This document shows, one piece after another, positions 8,748 to 17,433 of a stretch of 64,000 bases of DNA (position 1 is its first letter; each line of letters starts with the position of its first letter). Source of the DNA: Sinorhizobium psoraleae (GTDB lineage: Bacteria; Pseudomonadota; Alphaproteobacteria; Rhizobiales; Rhizobiaceae). The notes beneath the pieces were generated by a model. It did not search any database. It was given only the letters and a program-made list of their open reading frames with translations, and was not told where the DNA came from. The stretch is from assembly GCF_013283645.1 (NCBI RefSeq), contig NZ_JABEKV010000003.1, positions 806,001 through 870,000 on the forward strand, written 5' to 3'. The translations under genes and the position numbers were made by a program.

Positions 8748-9833
8748 TCACGCCGTAAGCAACGTGCGCCCCGTTTCTGGATCGAACAGATGCAGTGCCG
8801 CCTCGTCAAAGGAGAAGGCATGCTCCAATCCGACGACGAGCCGGGTGCGCGGCGGGAGGCAGGCAGTAATGCGCTGCTCGCCGAGCTTCGCTGTGGCGAC
8901 GAGTTCCGGCCCGGTCAGTTCCACGACTTCGACGCGTGCCGTGACACGCGTGCCTGGCATGCCCGTGTTTGCAAGTCGCAATGCTTCTGGTCGTATTCCG
9001 ATCTTGACGCGCCGGCCCGCCGTAACGGCATTTCTGAAATCCACTGGCAGCGGTAGCGACTCGCCTGAGCTGGCAAGCCTTAAACCGTCGTCGGCTACGG
9101 CGGCGTCGAGAATGTTCATCGGCGGCGAACCGACGAAGCCGGCGACATAAAGCGTTGCCGGCCGGTCGTAGATATCCTCCGGCGTGCCGAGCTGCTCGAT
9201 GCGTCCGTCGCGCATCACGGCGATGCGCGTCGCAAGCGTCATCGCCTCGATCTGGTCATGGGTCACGTAGACGATGGTCGTCTTCAGCATCTGATGCAGG
9301 CGCTTCAGCTCGGTGCGCATCTCCATACGCAGCTTGGCATCGAGGTTCGACAGCGGCTCGTCGAACAGGAAGACCTGCGGATTGCGCACCAGCGCCCGGC
9401 CGATTGCAACGCGCTGCCGTTGGCCGCCGGAAAGCTGGCTCGGCTTGCGATCGAGAAGATTTTCGATCTGGAGCAGGCGGGCGGTCTCGCGCACGGCCTT
9501 CTCGCGCTCGGGCGCCGGTACCTTGCGCATTTCGAGGCCGAAGCCGATGTTGCGTGCAACGCTCATGTTCGGATAGAGCGCATAGGACTGGAACACCATG
9601 GCGATGTCGCGATCCTTGGGGTGCAAGCCCAGGATCGAGCGCTCGCCGATGCGGATGTCGCCGCCGCTCGGCTCGGCAAGCCCGGCGATGATGTTCAGGA
9701 GGGTAGACTTGCCGCAGCCGGACGAGCCGAGCAGCACCAGGAACTCGCCGCTTTCAAGCGCAATGTCGATGCCCTTCAGCGTTTCCACCTCACCGTAGCG
9801 CTTGTGGATGTTGCGGATCTCGAGTGCGCTCAT
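8748..9833 (-). CDS. carbohydrate ABC transporter ATP-binding protein (MalK/UgpC type)
   Basis: A 361-residue CUT1 ATPase. Walker A is GSSGCGKSTL, the signature is LSGGQRQR, Walker B is VFLFDEPLSNLD, and a C-terminal TOBE/MalK regulatory domain follows (KIGIRPEALRLANTG). The ATG at 9833 overlaps the upstream kinase stop by four bases and has GGAG eight bases upstream. It is the last gene of the leftward sugar operon and should energise the MalFG-type permeases encoded upstream. Confidence 0.92.
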   Translation of the reverse strand: MSALEIRNIHKRYGEVETLKGIDIALESGEFLVLLGSSGCGKSTLLNIIAGLAEPSGGDIRIGERSILGLHPKDRDIAMVFQSYALYPNMSVARNIGFGLEMRKVPAPEREKAVRETARLLQIENLLDRKPSQLSGGQRQRVAIGRALVRNPQVFLFDEPLSNLDAKLRMEMRTELKRLHQMLKTTIVYVTHDQIEAMTLATRIAVMRDGRIEQLGTPEDIYDRPATLYVAGFVGSPPMNILDAAVADDGLRLASSGESLPLPVDFRNAVTAGRRVKIGIRPEALRLANTGMPGTRVTARVEVVELTGPELVATAKLGEQRITACLPPRTRLVVGLEHAFSFDEAALHLFDPETGRTLLTA

Positions 9834-10765
9834 TTCCTGGTCTCCTGGAGGAAGGCCGAAAGGGGCTTGCCGTAGCTGCGCGGCAGCGTGGATATGGCTT
9901 CGGAAGCGATCGCGACGCCAACCCGCAGGCACTTTTCAAGCGGAAAGTCGGCGGCAAGCGCGGCCAGGAAACCTGCGTTGAAGACATCGCCGGCGCCGAT
10001 GGTGTCGACGACGTCAACGCGCGGAGCGGGAACCGAAAATTGCACGCCGGTCTTGTCGACGGCAAGCGCACCATAAGGCCCGCGCTTGACGACGACGATC
10101 GCTTCGGCCGGCATCCTTTCCTTCAGATGTCGCGCGGCTTCGCCGGGGTCCGTCTCTCCGGTTAAGGTCGTCGTCTCGACTTCGTTGAAGAGGGCGCAAT
10201 GGCAGCGCTTCAGCCAATCGAGAGTCCTGCGTTTGTTCGCCTCGGTCCAACCGTCGAGCGGCCAGCCGGTATCGAGCGCAACAGCGATATCGTGCGCGTC
10301 CGCCCAATCGAAAAAATCGTCATAGGCAAGCGTCAGCGCATCGGTCAGGAACGAACCGGCAAGCAGCGCGTAGCCGCCACGGAGACGCTCGCCGTCAAGC
10401 ATCGCGCGAACCTCATCGAAGCTGAAGAGCGGCAGGTGGCCGCGTGTGGTAAAAAACGTGCGCTCGCCGTCCGGATGGGTGATGCCGACCGAGAGCGTCG
10501 TGCCCACGGCCTCCACTGGCCAGCCCTTGGAGCGCGCGCCGAAGGCCTCTCTCAGCCAGATGCCGAACTGGTCGTTGCCGACGTTCGCGGCGATCGCGTA
10601 GTCCACACCGAGCGAATCCCAGGCAAGCGCGCTGTTGCCTGCGCAACCGCCGACGCGCAACTCGTCGTGGTCGACGATGATTTCCGTGCCGGCCTTCGGC
10701 CAGGGTTCGGCCGGACCGAGGATCAGATCGATGTTGACGTTGCCGATGACTGCAAGCGGGCGCAT
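9830..10765 (-). CDS. PfkB-family carbohydrate kinase
   Basis: A 311-residue ribokinase-like enzyme. It begins MRPLAVIGNVNIDLILGP, has the glycine motif ELRVGGCAGNSALAW and ends with DTIGAGDVFNAGFLAAL, the catalytic signature 2. The ATG at 10765 lies five bases after the stop of the SIS-domain gene, with tight coupling on both sides. With the SIS enzyme and transporter it probably phosphorylates the imported sugar or sugar-amine before isomerisation or deglycation. FrlD-like fructosamine kinase activity is a reasonable guess, not shown. Confidence 0.88.
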   Translation of the reverse strand: MRPLAVIGNVNIDLILGPAEPWPKAGTEIIVDHDELRVGGCAGNSALAWDSLGVDYAIAANVGNDQFGIWLREAFGARSKGWPVEAVGTTLSVGITHPDGERTFFTTRGHLPLFSFDEVRAMLDGERLRGGYALLAGSFLTDALTLAYDDFFDWADAHDIAVALDTGWPLDGWTEANKRRTLDWLKRCHCALFNEVETTTLTGETDPGEAARHLKERMPAEAIVVVKRGPYGALAVDKTGVQFSVPAPRVDVVDTIGAGDVFNAGFLAALAADFPLEKCLRVGVAIASEAISTLPRSYGKPLSAFLQETRK

Positions 10766-10769
10766 GTCG

Positions 10770-11789
10770 TTACTCGCTTCGGGTGATCTTGGTGGAGCGC
10801 ACCGGTGTGCCGGCATTGTCTACGCGGGCATCGGCAAAGGCGAGCATGAGTGACTGCGCGACCGGCAGCATGGCGAAGATGGCCGCCATACCTGCGGCGC
10901 GCCCGAAGCGGATCGTCACGACCCCTTCGACCGGCGGTTCACCGGACGCATCGAAGACGATCACGGGGGAGCCCGCTTCGGCTGCGGAGTTCGCCATGGC
11001 GGCGACCAGGTCCGCCGTCGGATCAGCAGCGCGGAAGAGCACGACCCCGACATTCGGCCCCAGCATTTCCATGGGACCGTGGCGGAGTTGTCCGCCTTCG
11101 AGCGAGAAGCAGGGCAGGCGTGCCAGTTCGGTGAGCCCAAGCGCGATAGCCTCGGCGAGGCCCTGCAGCCGGCGACCGGAGGTGACCACGGCGCGCACAT
11201 CGGCGAGCGCAGTCAGCGCATGGTCGATCGCGGGCGCTTCGGGCTCGCGAAGGGCGTGCAGCGCGTCGGCCGGATCTTCACCGAGGGCGGCGAGGACTGC
11301 GAGATGCAGCGCGAAACTGATCGTCAGACTGCGGGTTGCGGCGAAGGCCTGCTCGGTGCCGCCAGCGCCGATGAGTGATGGCGTCGAACGCGCCAGGAAG
11401 GAATTGCCTTCCAGCGTCAGGCCGAACGCATCCGGCGTGCCGCCGTTGGTCTCTCTGAACCAGCGCAGCACCTCGGCGCTTTCGCCCGACTGGGAGGTGA
11501 TCAGAATAGTCCTTCCTTCGACCGGCAGCGGCTGGCCGAGCTGTTCGGAAAGCGGGATCGCCATGGCTTCGACGCCGAGTGCCCGATAGAGCGGCTCGAC
11601 GGCACGGCCGACGGCATGAGAGCCGCCCATGCCAAGCAGGAGGAGGCGGCCTGTCGATTTCAGCGATGCGGCAATTTTTTGCGCAAGGGCAGCCGAACCT
11701 TCGTGGGAAGCGATGGCATCGGCGTGCTGACGTTCCATCTCCTTGTCGATCGCTATGAGCCCGGCGGGCCTTTGCTTGGAAGCCTTCAT
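10770..11789 (-). CDS. SIS-domain sugar-phosphate isomerase/deglycase (AgaS/FrlB/GlmS-C type)
   Basis: About 339 residues with two SIS domains. The first carries MGGSHAVGRAVEPLY and ITSQSGESAEVLRW, the second a KGxE-like block (LEGGQLRHGPMEMLGPN). The family includes amino-sugar isomerases and deglycases that split phosphorylated Amadori products. Two starts are possible: ATG 11795 overlaps the permease stop as ATGA, while ATG 11789 has AAGG six bases upstream and is preferred. A much longer same-frame reading exists upstream but lies antisense to nothing useful and across the permease gene. Confidence 0.82.
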   Translation of the reverse strand: MKASKQRPAGLIAIDKEMERQHADAIASHEGSAALAQKIAASLKSTGRLLLLGMGGSHAVGRAVEPLYRALGVEAMAIPLSEQLGQPLPVEGRTILITSQSGESAEVLRWFRETNGGTPDAFGLTLEGNSFLARSTPSLIGAGGTEQAFAATRSLTISFALHLAVLAALGEDPADALHALREPEAPAIDHALTALADVRAVVTSGRRLQGLAEAIALGLTELARLPCFSLEGGQLRHGPMEMLGPNVGVVLFRAADPTADLVAAMANSAAEAGSPVIVFDASGEPPVEGVVTIRFGRAAGMAAIFAMLPVAQSLMLAFADARVDNAGTPVRSTKITRSE

Positions 11790-11791
11790 GA

Positions 11792-12640
11792 TCATCCTTT
11801 GACGCCGCCGCTTGTGAGCCCGGAAATCAGAGCCCGCTGCATGACGAGACCGATCAGCACCGGGGGCAGGGCGGCAAGCACACCGGCGGTAGCGATCAAT
11901 CCGTAGTCGGAGACACGGCCGCCGGCGAGATCCGCTATGGCGACAGTGAGGGTCTTGGCGCGCAGGTCGGACGTGAAAAGCAGCGCGTAGAAGAATTCGT
12001 CCCAGGCAAGCAGAAAGGCAAAGAGCGCGGAGGTCGCCATGACCGGGGCGGCAAGCGGCAGGGTCAGCAGCCTGAGGATCTGGTCGAGCCGTGCGCCATC
12101 GATCATAGCGGCGCTTTCGATCTCCCTCGGTATGGAATCGAAGCCGGATTTCAGCAGCCAGGTGGTGAAGGGTGCGAGGATAGTGAGATAGACGAGAGCC
12201 AGCCCGAAGACGGAGTTGAGCAGACCGAGATAGGCAAGCCCCATGTAGAGCGGCACAGCGAGCGCCACGGGCGGCAGCATATAGGTGGCGATCACCGCAT
12301 AGAGCGACCAGGAGACCGTCGGTGTGCGCGAAACCGCCCAGGCGGAGGGAATGGCGACGGCGATCGCGGCCAGTGTCGCCGTGCCGGCAACCTTCAGGCT
12401 GTTGAGCAGAGAGGCGACGAAGGCGGCGCCGGCGGTGTTTTCGATCGTCGACAGCAGGGCGCGGTAGCGCGAAAGATCGATCTCGTCCGGCCACCAGTTG
12501 AGGGGCTTGGCGGAAAGGTCGGCGGCCGACGAGATGCTCATGACGAAGAGCCAGGCAAGTGGCGCCAGGATGACGATCGCAAGCAGCAGCGCACTCAAAT
12601 AGACGAAGGCGGTGAAGAGCGGGTTCCGGCGTTCCATCAT
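11792..12640 (-). CDS. carbohydrate ABC transporter permease (MalG type)
   Basis: A 282-residue CUT1 permease with about six membrane helices. The EAA loop reads REIESAAMIDGARLDQILRL, facing the ATPase. Start ATG 12640 shares four bases with the stop of the upstream permease, showing translational coupling. It forms the heterodimeric channel with the MalF-type partner. Confidence 0.92.
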   Translation of the reverse strand: MMERRNPLFTAFVYLSALLLAIVILAPLAWLFVMSISSAADLSAKPLNWWPDEIDLSRYRALLSTIENTAGAAFVASLLNSLKVAGTATLAAIAVAIPSAWAVSRTPTVSWSLYAVIATYMLPPVALAVPLYMGLAYLGLLNSVFGLALVYLTILAPFTTWLLKSGFDSIPREIESAAMIDGARLDQILRLLTLPLAAPVMATSALFAFLLAWDEFFYALLFTSDLRAKTLTVAIADLAGGRVSDYGLIATAGVLAALPPVLIGLVMQRALISGLTSGGVKG

Positions 12641-13518
12641 GACGCTCCAGCCGCCTTGCGAAGCAGCGCCGCATAGGCAACCGCGAGAATAGTCACGAGC
12701 AATGTGACGATAAGGGCGAGCGATGCGCCGGAGCCCGCCCGCTGGAAGGAGAAGGCCTCCTGATAGACGAGGATCGAGAGCGTGCGCGTGCTGTTCGCCG
12801 GTCCGCCGCGGGTCATCACCCAGATGATGTCGAAGACCTTGAAGGCCTCGATCGTGCGCAGCACCAGCGCCACCAGTAGCGGGCCGGCGAGATAGGGCAT
12901 GATCACGTAACGGAAGCGATTGAGCGGTCCCGCGCCGTCGACAAGTGCTGCCGCGGTGATGTCACGGGGGACGGCCTGAAGCGCGGCGAGCGCGATCAGC
13001 GCCACCAGCGGGAAATTCTTCCAGCAATCGGCGACGATCAGCGCAATGAGCGCCGAACCCGGCTCACCGAGCCAGGAGCGATAGCTTTCGAGAAGGCCAA
13101 GCTGGGTGAGCGCGGCGTTGAGGGCGCCGTATTCCGGATTGTAGATCAGCCGCCAAAGCGTGGCGTTGACAACGGTCGGCAAGGCCCAGGGCAGGATCAT
13201 CAAAGCCCTAAGCGCCGTACGCCCGCGAAATTGCTGGTTGAGCAGGAGCGCGGCGAGCACGCCCAGCACCATTTCGGCGGCGACGGACACGACCGCAAAC
13301 CAGGTGGTGGTGATCAGCGCCCGCTGGAAGTTCGATCCGCCGAGCATCTTTGCGTAGTTGTCGAAGCCGACGAAACCGCCTGCGGTGCCGACGAGTTTCG
13401 CATCGGTGAAGGAGAGCCGCACCGTATCGACCAATGGCCAGCCGATGACGGCGACCATGATCACGAGCAGCGGCAGCATCAAGAGCCACGCACGCGTTGT
13501 TATCCAGGTACCGGGCAT
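12637..13518 (-). CDS. carbohydrate ABC transporter permease (MalF type)
   Basis: A 293-residue inner-membrane permease of the UgpA/MalF class with six predicted helices. Recognisable blocks are RALMILPWALPTVVNATLWR, the EAA loop with AAALVDGAGPLNRFRYVIMP, and WVMTRGGPANST. It is separated from the binding-protein gene by 101 nt holding a strong hairpin. Confidence 0.92.
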   Translation of the reverse strand: MPGTWITTRAWLLMLPLLVIMVAVIGWPLVDTVRLSFTDAKLVGTAGGFVGFDNYAKMLGGSNFQRALITTTWFAVVSVAAEMVLGVLAALLLNQQFRGRTALRALMILPWALPTVVNATLWRLIYNPEYGALNAALTQLGLLESYRSWLGEPGSALIALIVADCWKNFPLVALIALAALQAVPRDITAAALVDGAGPLNRFRYVIMPYLAGPLLVALVLRTIEAFKVFDIIWVMTRGGPANSTRTLSILVYQEAFSFQRAGSGASLALIVTLLVTILAVAYAALLRKAAGAS

Positions 13519-13576
13519 GGAATGAAGACCCTTGCGGCCGTCAGGGCCGTATCATGCGATTCGTCGTGTCTCGCCG

Positions 13577-13609
13577 TTCACATCGGGCGGCCCGGCCGCC
13601 CGATGTGAA
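13577..13609 (-). terminator. strong intra-operon hairpin after sugar-binding-protein gene
   Basis: Perfect 15-bp stem (arms 13577-13591 and 13595-13609) with a CCG loop, sitting 11 bases downstream of the binding-protein stop on the transcribed strand. No T tract follows. This is the layout of mRNA-stabilising or attenuating hairpins that allow excess binding protein over permeases. Confidence 0.65.
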
Positions 13610-13619
13610 GTTGGCGTCC

Positions 13620-14858
13620 TCAAAGACCGCTGTTCTCGGCAGCCGTCTTCAAGGCATCTTCGGCGGAGGTCTGACCGAGCAGCGCCTCCTGGATAGCCTG
13701 CTGCAGAGCGGTCGAAAGCTCCTGATATTTCGGCGTCGTCGGACGCGGATACATGGCCGCGAGGCCAGCCTTGGCCGCCGCGATCAACTCTTCCTGGCCT
13801 TTCGTCACGCTGGCATCCTCGTAGGACGAGGCCCAGATCGGCAGGCTGAGCTTCGCATAGGCGTTCTGCGTCGGCTGCGAGGTCATGTGGACGATGTATT
13901 TCCATGCCTCTTCCGGATGCTGGCTGGTCGAGGTGATGCCAAGGCCCATCGAACCGTTGACCGCCGAAACCTCGCTCTTGCCGGCGACGCCCGGAGCCGG
14001 CACGACGCCGACCTTGCCGGCCACCTTGCTCTCCTTGGGGTCGTTGGCAAGGTTGTACATGTAGGTCCAGTTGAGCGCGAAGGCGGCCTCGCCGTTCTGG
14101 AACACCTTGCGCACATCCTCCTCCAGGAACTCCTTGGAATTCGGGTTGGTGAGACCGGAGGTGTAGCTCGAAACCATGTAGTTCAGCGCATCAAGTCCGC
14201 CGCCGGTGGTAAAGGCCGGCTTGCCGCCTTCGATGAACTTGCCGCCATAGGCGCTCACCAGCGTCGTGTAGTCGCAGATCGCGGCTTCCGCCTGCGACCA
14301 GCTCCAGGCGATCGGGTTCTGGAGCAGTCCCTTGTCCTTGATCGTCTTTGCCTGCTCGGCAAGTTCGTCCCAGGTCTTCGGCGGCGCGGTGATACCTGCC
14401 TTTTCCAGGATTTCCTTGTTGTAGAAGAGATATTTGGTGTCGAGGATCCACGGCATGCCATAGCGTTTGCCGTCATATTCGACCGTGGTCCACGCGCCCG
14501 GCAGGACGCCTTTTTTCATCTCGTCGGTAATGCGGTCGGTGACATCGACGAGAACCTTGTTGGTGGCGTATTCGGCCGGCCAGATGACGTCGAACAGGAC
14601 GACGTCGTAACCGCCGCCGGAACCCTGCGCCAGCACCGTCTTGTCGTGCAGCCCTTCATAGGGGACGAATTCTAGATTGACCTTCACGTCCGGATTGGCC
14701 TTGGTGAAGGCCTCGGTCATGGCGCGAACATCGGCTTCGCTATAGGCGGCCTGAGCCATGAACAACGCGTTCAGCGTCGTTTCCGCGTGAGCCTGGCTGC
14801 TGAAGGATATTCCGACAAGAGCGGCGCCGACGAGCGCATTGCGTGTCGATTTCAACAT
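13620..14858 (-). CDS. carbohydrate ABC transporter substrate-binding protein (family 1)
   Basis: A 412-residue periplasmic protein with a Sec signal peptide ending near SFSSQAHA|E. It has the SBP_bac_1 features EAFTKANPDVKVNLEFVPYE, VLFDVIWPAEYA and NGSMGLGITSTSQHPEEAWK. The ATG at 14858 is preceded by GGAGG at ideal spacing; the longer frame starts four codons earlier. It is the first gene of the sugar operon, divergent from the ROK regulator. Ligand unknown. Confidence 0.92.
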   Translation of the reverse strand: MLKSTRNALVGAALVGISFSSQAHAETTLNALFMAQAAYSEADVRAMTEAFTKANPDVKVNLEFVPYEGLHDKTVLAQGSGGGYDVVLFDVIWPAEYATNKVLVDVTDRITDEMKKGVLPGAWTTVEYDGKRYGMPWILDTKYLFYNKEILEKAGITAPPKTWDELAEQAKTIKDKGLLQNPIAWSWSQAEAAICDYTTLVSAYGGKFIEGGKPAFTTGGGLDALNYMVSSYTSGLTNPNSKEFLEEDVRKVFQNGEAAFALNWTYMYNLANDPKESKVAGKVGVVPAPGVAGKSEVSAVNGSMGLGITSTSQHPEEAWKYIVHMTSQPTQNAYAKLSLPIWASSYEDASVTKGQEELIAAAKAGLAAMYPRPTTPKYQELSTALQQAIQEALLGQTSAEDALKTAAENSGL

Positions 14859-15020
14859 TGTTGCCTCCAATAATCGATCGTTTCAGTTCCCGGCGCTGCT
14901 TGCGAGCGCCGGAGCGGGAAATCCGCCGCGACGTGCGGCGACCGTCGACAAATCAATCGGAGCGTTTGCGACAGAATAGCACCGTCGCTTTCGTTCCCCC
15001 GAGGTTCTTGCGACCTCTAT

Positions 15021-15041
15021 TAAGTCAATTGTCTTGACTTA
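15021..15041. promoter_or_regulatory. candidate ROK-repressor operator
   Basis: TAAGTCAA (15021-15028) and TTGACTTA (15034-15041) form a perfect inverted repeat with a 5-nt spacer. It lies in the divergent region between the sugar operon and the ROK gene, and each arm contains TTGACT, a -35-like hexamer on both strands. A repressor bound here could close both promoters. Confidence 0.6.
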
Positions 15042-15083
15042 TTTCTTCGCCAATATTCTAACAGTGTCAAGTGGGATCTGTGG

Positions 15084-16310
15084 ATGAACGAGATGCACCC
15101 CATTCGGGCAAAGAGCGGAACCAATCAGGAGGGGACCAGCGCGCACAACCGCCGCGTGATGATCGATGCTCTGCGGCTGAACGGGCAACTGTCGCGCGCC
15201 GATCTTGCGAGGGCGACAGCACTCACCAAGCAGACGGTATCCAACATTATCGAGGAACTCGAAAGCGACGGCCTGGTGGCGTCTCTTGCTGCCGTCCGCA
15301 AGGGCCGCGGTCAGCCGTCGACCCCCTATCGGCTGGTTCCCGAAGGCGCCTTCGCGATCGGCCTGCAGATCGACCGGCACGTCACGCGCACGATCGCGGT
15401 CGATCTGATCGGCGCCGTGCTCGCACGGGGCGAGGCGAACCTGCCTGCGGGCGGTCCGGAAAAAGGCGTCGGCACCATTTTGGATTTGATCGCCAGAACG
15501 CGTCACGACCTGGCGGGGATCGCGCCCCAATCCAGGGACCGCTTCGTGGGTCTCGGTATTGCGATGCCCGGCCCGTTTGGCATTGACGCAGACGCCGACG
15601 ATCCCTGGATGATGGCGGCCTGGCAGAACTTTCCTCTGTTGGAAACACTATCGGCCGGTACGGGTCTCGACGTGCGTTTGCAGAACGATGCGGCGGCCGC
15701 AGCGACTGCCGAAAAGATGGTTGGCGCTGCGCACGGGCTCGATCAGGCGATCTGCATCTATCTTGGCTACGGCCTGGGGGCCGGATTGATCCTCAATGGT
15801 GAGCTCTATCGCGGCGCCAACGGCAATGCCGGTGAGATCGGCATGATCTTGAGCCAGCCCCGCGCGGCCGGCATGAAGCGTGCCCCGCTCGAGCACCGCG
15901 TTTCCATTGCATCGCTCAGCAAGATCCTCGGTCTCGATCCCGCCGATCCGGGTCTCTATCGCCGGATCGACGAGATCGCAGGCGGACCGGACGCACGCGT
16001 CACCGCCTGGGTCGAGGATGCGGCATTCGAGCTGCAAGCTGCCATCCAGACGCTGGAGAGCATTTTCGATCCGCAAACCGTCATCCTGTGCGGCGGCATG
16101 CCACCGGGTCTCGCCCGGCTGCTGATGGAGGCCATCCATCCGTTGCTCCCTTCGATAGCGGAGCATCGCGCGAGAAGCATGCCGCGCCTGCAGCTCGGCT
16201 TTACGGATCCCTGGGCCGTGGCGATCGGTGCGGCCGCAGAGCCGATCAGCCGGACTTTCGATCCTCGCTTTTCCGCGATCCTGAAGACGGGAACGGCGGG
16301 CGCGGTCTGA
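15084..16310 (+). CDS. ROK family transcriptional regulator
   Basis: A 408-residue protein with an N-terminal winged helix at about 20-75 (LSRADLARATALTKQTVSNI) and a C-terminal ROK/sugar-kinase-like domain (VGLGIAMPGPFGID, RLQNDAAAAATAEKM, GYGLGAGLILNGELYRGANG). The cysteine zinc motif common in ROK proteins (CxCGxxGC) is not visible after GNAGEIGM. It is divergent from the sugar ABC operon and likely represses it until a sugar or sugar phosphate binds. The start ATG 15084 has GTGGGA upstream. Confidence 0.9.
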   Translation: MNEMHPIRAKSGTNQEGTSAHNRRVMIDALRLNGQLSRADLARATALTKQTVSNIIEELESDGLVASLAAVRKGRGQPSTPYRLVPEGAFAIGLQIDRHVTRTIAVDLIGAVLARGEANLPAGGPEKGVGTILDLIARTRHDLAGIAPQSRDRFVGLGIAMPGPFGIDADADDPWMMAAWQNFPLLETLSAGTGLDVRLQNDAAAAATAEKMVGAAHGLDQAICIYLGYGLGAGLILNGELYRGANGNAGEIGMILSQPRAAGMKRAPLEHRVSIASLSKILGLDPADPGLYRRIDEIAGGPDARVTAWVEDAAFELQAAIQTLESIFDPQTVILCGGMPPGLARLLMEAIHPLLPSIAEHRARSMPRLQLGFTDPWAVAIGAAAEPISRTFDPRFSAILKTGTAGAV

Positions 16311-16453
16311 CTGCAGCAGGATGGCACCTACGTGTCGCGCCCAACTTGCGAAAGGCAAGGTTGCTATTGTTACTTGAAATATTAGCAATATGGCGCTTAA
16401 ATGCGGCCAAGTCGGCGGGACAATGTTTAGCTGCTGCACCAGTTATTTGATTG

Positions 16454-16487
16454 CGCCTGCAAACGTTTGGCGGCGGCAACTTTTTTT
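16454..16487 (+). terminator. possible terminator after the ROK gene
   Basis: CGCC and GGCG arms enclose the 10-bp palindrome CAAACGTTTG, followed a few bases on by a run of seven T (16481-16487). The stem is short, so this is a weak call. Confidence 0.35.
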
Positions 16488-16533
16488 ATCGCATACAAGA
16501 ATTTTTATTATTTAAAATCAGAGGGATTGCGAC

Positions 16534-17433
16534 ATGTCTCTTCCCCATCTTCGGCGGCTTGAAGCCGAGGCGATTCATGTTATTCGAGAAGTCGTTGCAA
16601 CGTTTTCCAACCCGGTTGTGCTTTATTCCATTGGCAAGGACTCCTCGGTCTTGCTGCACCTGGCGATGAAGGCGTTCTATCCGGCCAAACCGCCTTTTCC
16701 CTTTCTCCATGTGGACACCAGATGGAAGTTCCGTGAGATGATCGAGTTTCGTGATCGGATGGCGCGGCAGCTCGGGTTCAATCTTCTGGTGCACGTCAAT
16801 CAGGACGGGATCGATCAGGGCATCGGGCCGTTCACGCACGGGTCCAATGTCCATACCCACGTCATGAAGACGATGGCGCTCAGGCAGGCGCTGGAGAAAT
16901 ACGGGTTCGACGCGGCCCTCGCGGGAGCGCGACGCGACGAGGAGAAGTCGCGGGCCAAGGAGCGCGTCTTTTCCATCCGCAGCGCCCAGCACGGCTGGGA
17001 CCCGAAGCGCCAGCGTCCCGAGATGTGGAAGACCTACAACACACGGGTCGGCCAGGGCGAGACGATGCGGGTCTTCCCGCTTTCGAACTGGACCGAATTC
17101 GACATCTGGCAATATATCCTGCGCGAGAACATTCCGATCGTGCCGCTCTATTTTGCGGCCCGGCGGCCGGTCGTGCGGCGTGACGGCATGCTGATCATGG
17201 TGGATGATGACCGCATGCCGATCCAGCCTGGCGAGGAGATCGCGGAGCGTCTGGTGCGTTTCCGCACGCTCGGCTGCTATCCGCTGACCGGGGCGGTCGA
17301 ATCCGAGGCTGCCACGCTTCCGGACATATTGCGGGAAATGCTGACGGTGCGCACGTCCGAACGGCAGAGTCGCCTGATCGACACGGACGAGGTCGGGGCG
17401 ATGGAGAAAAAGAAGCGGGAGGGGTACTTCTGA
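16534..17433 (+). CDS. cysD: sulfate adenylyltransferase subunit 2 (CysD/NodP)
   Basis: A 299-residue PP-loop adenylyltransferase that makes adenosine 5'-phosphosulfate (APS) from ATP and sulfate together with CysN. The PP motif is [12 protein letters not shown] (about 29-40), and [19 protein letters not shown] and the C-terminal REGYF are family hallmarks. A GAGGGA site precedes the ATG. It overlaps the next gene by one base (TGATG). In rhizobia the same enzyme is called NodP when dedicated to sulfated signals; no nod genes are present here, so I keep the cys name. Confidence 0.95.
   Translation: MSLPHLRRLEAEAIHVIREVVATFSNPVVLYSIGKDSSVLLHLAMKAFYPAKPPFPFLHVDTRWKFREMIEFRDRMARQLGFNLLVHVNQDGIDQGIGPFTHGSNVHTHVMKTMALRQALEKYGFDAALAGARRDEEKSRAKERVFSIRSAQHGWDPKRQRPEMWKTYNTRVGQGETMRVFPLSNWTEFDIWQYILRENIPIVPLYFAARRPVVRRDGMLIMVDDDRMPIQPGEEIAERLVRFRTLGCYPLTGAVESEAATLPDILREMLTVRTSERQSRLIDTDEVGAMEKKKREGYF

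Noticed and set aside
11796..12680. N-terminal extension of the SIS-domain protein to 636 residues
   Set aside because: The extension is an out-of-frame reading of the MalG-type permease gene; a start near 11789-11795 explains the protein.
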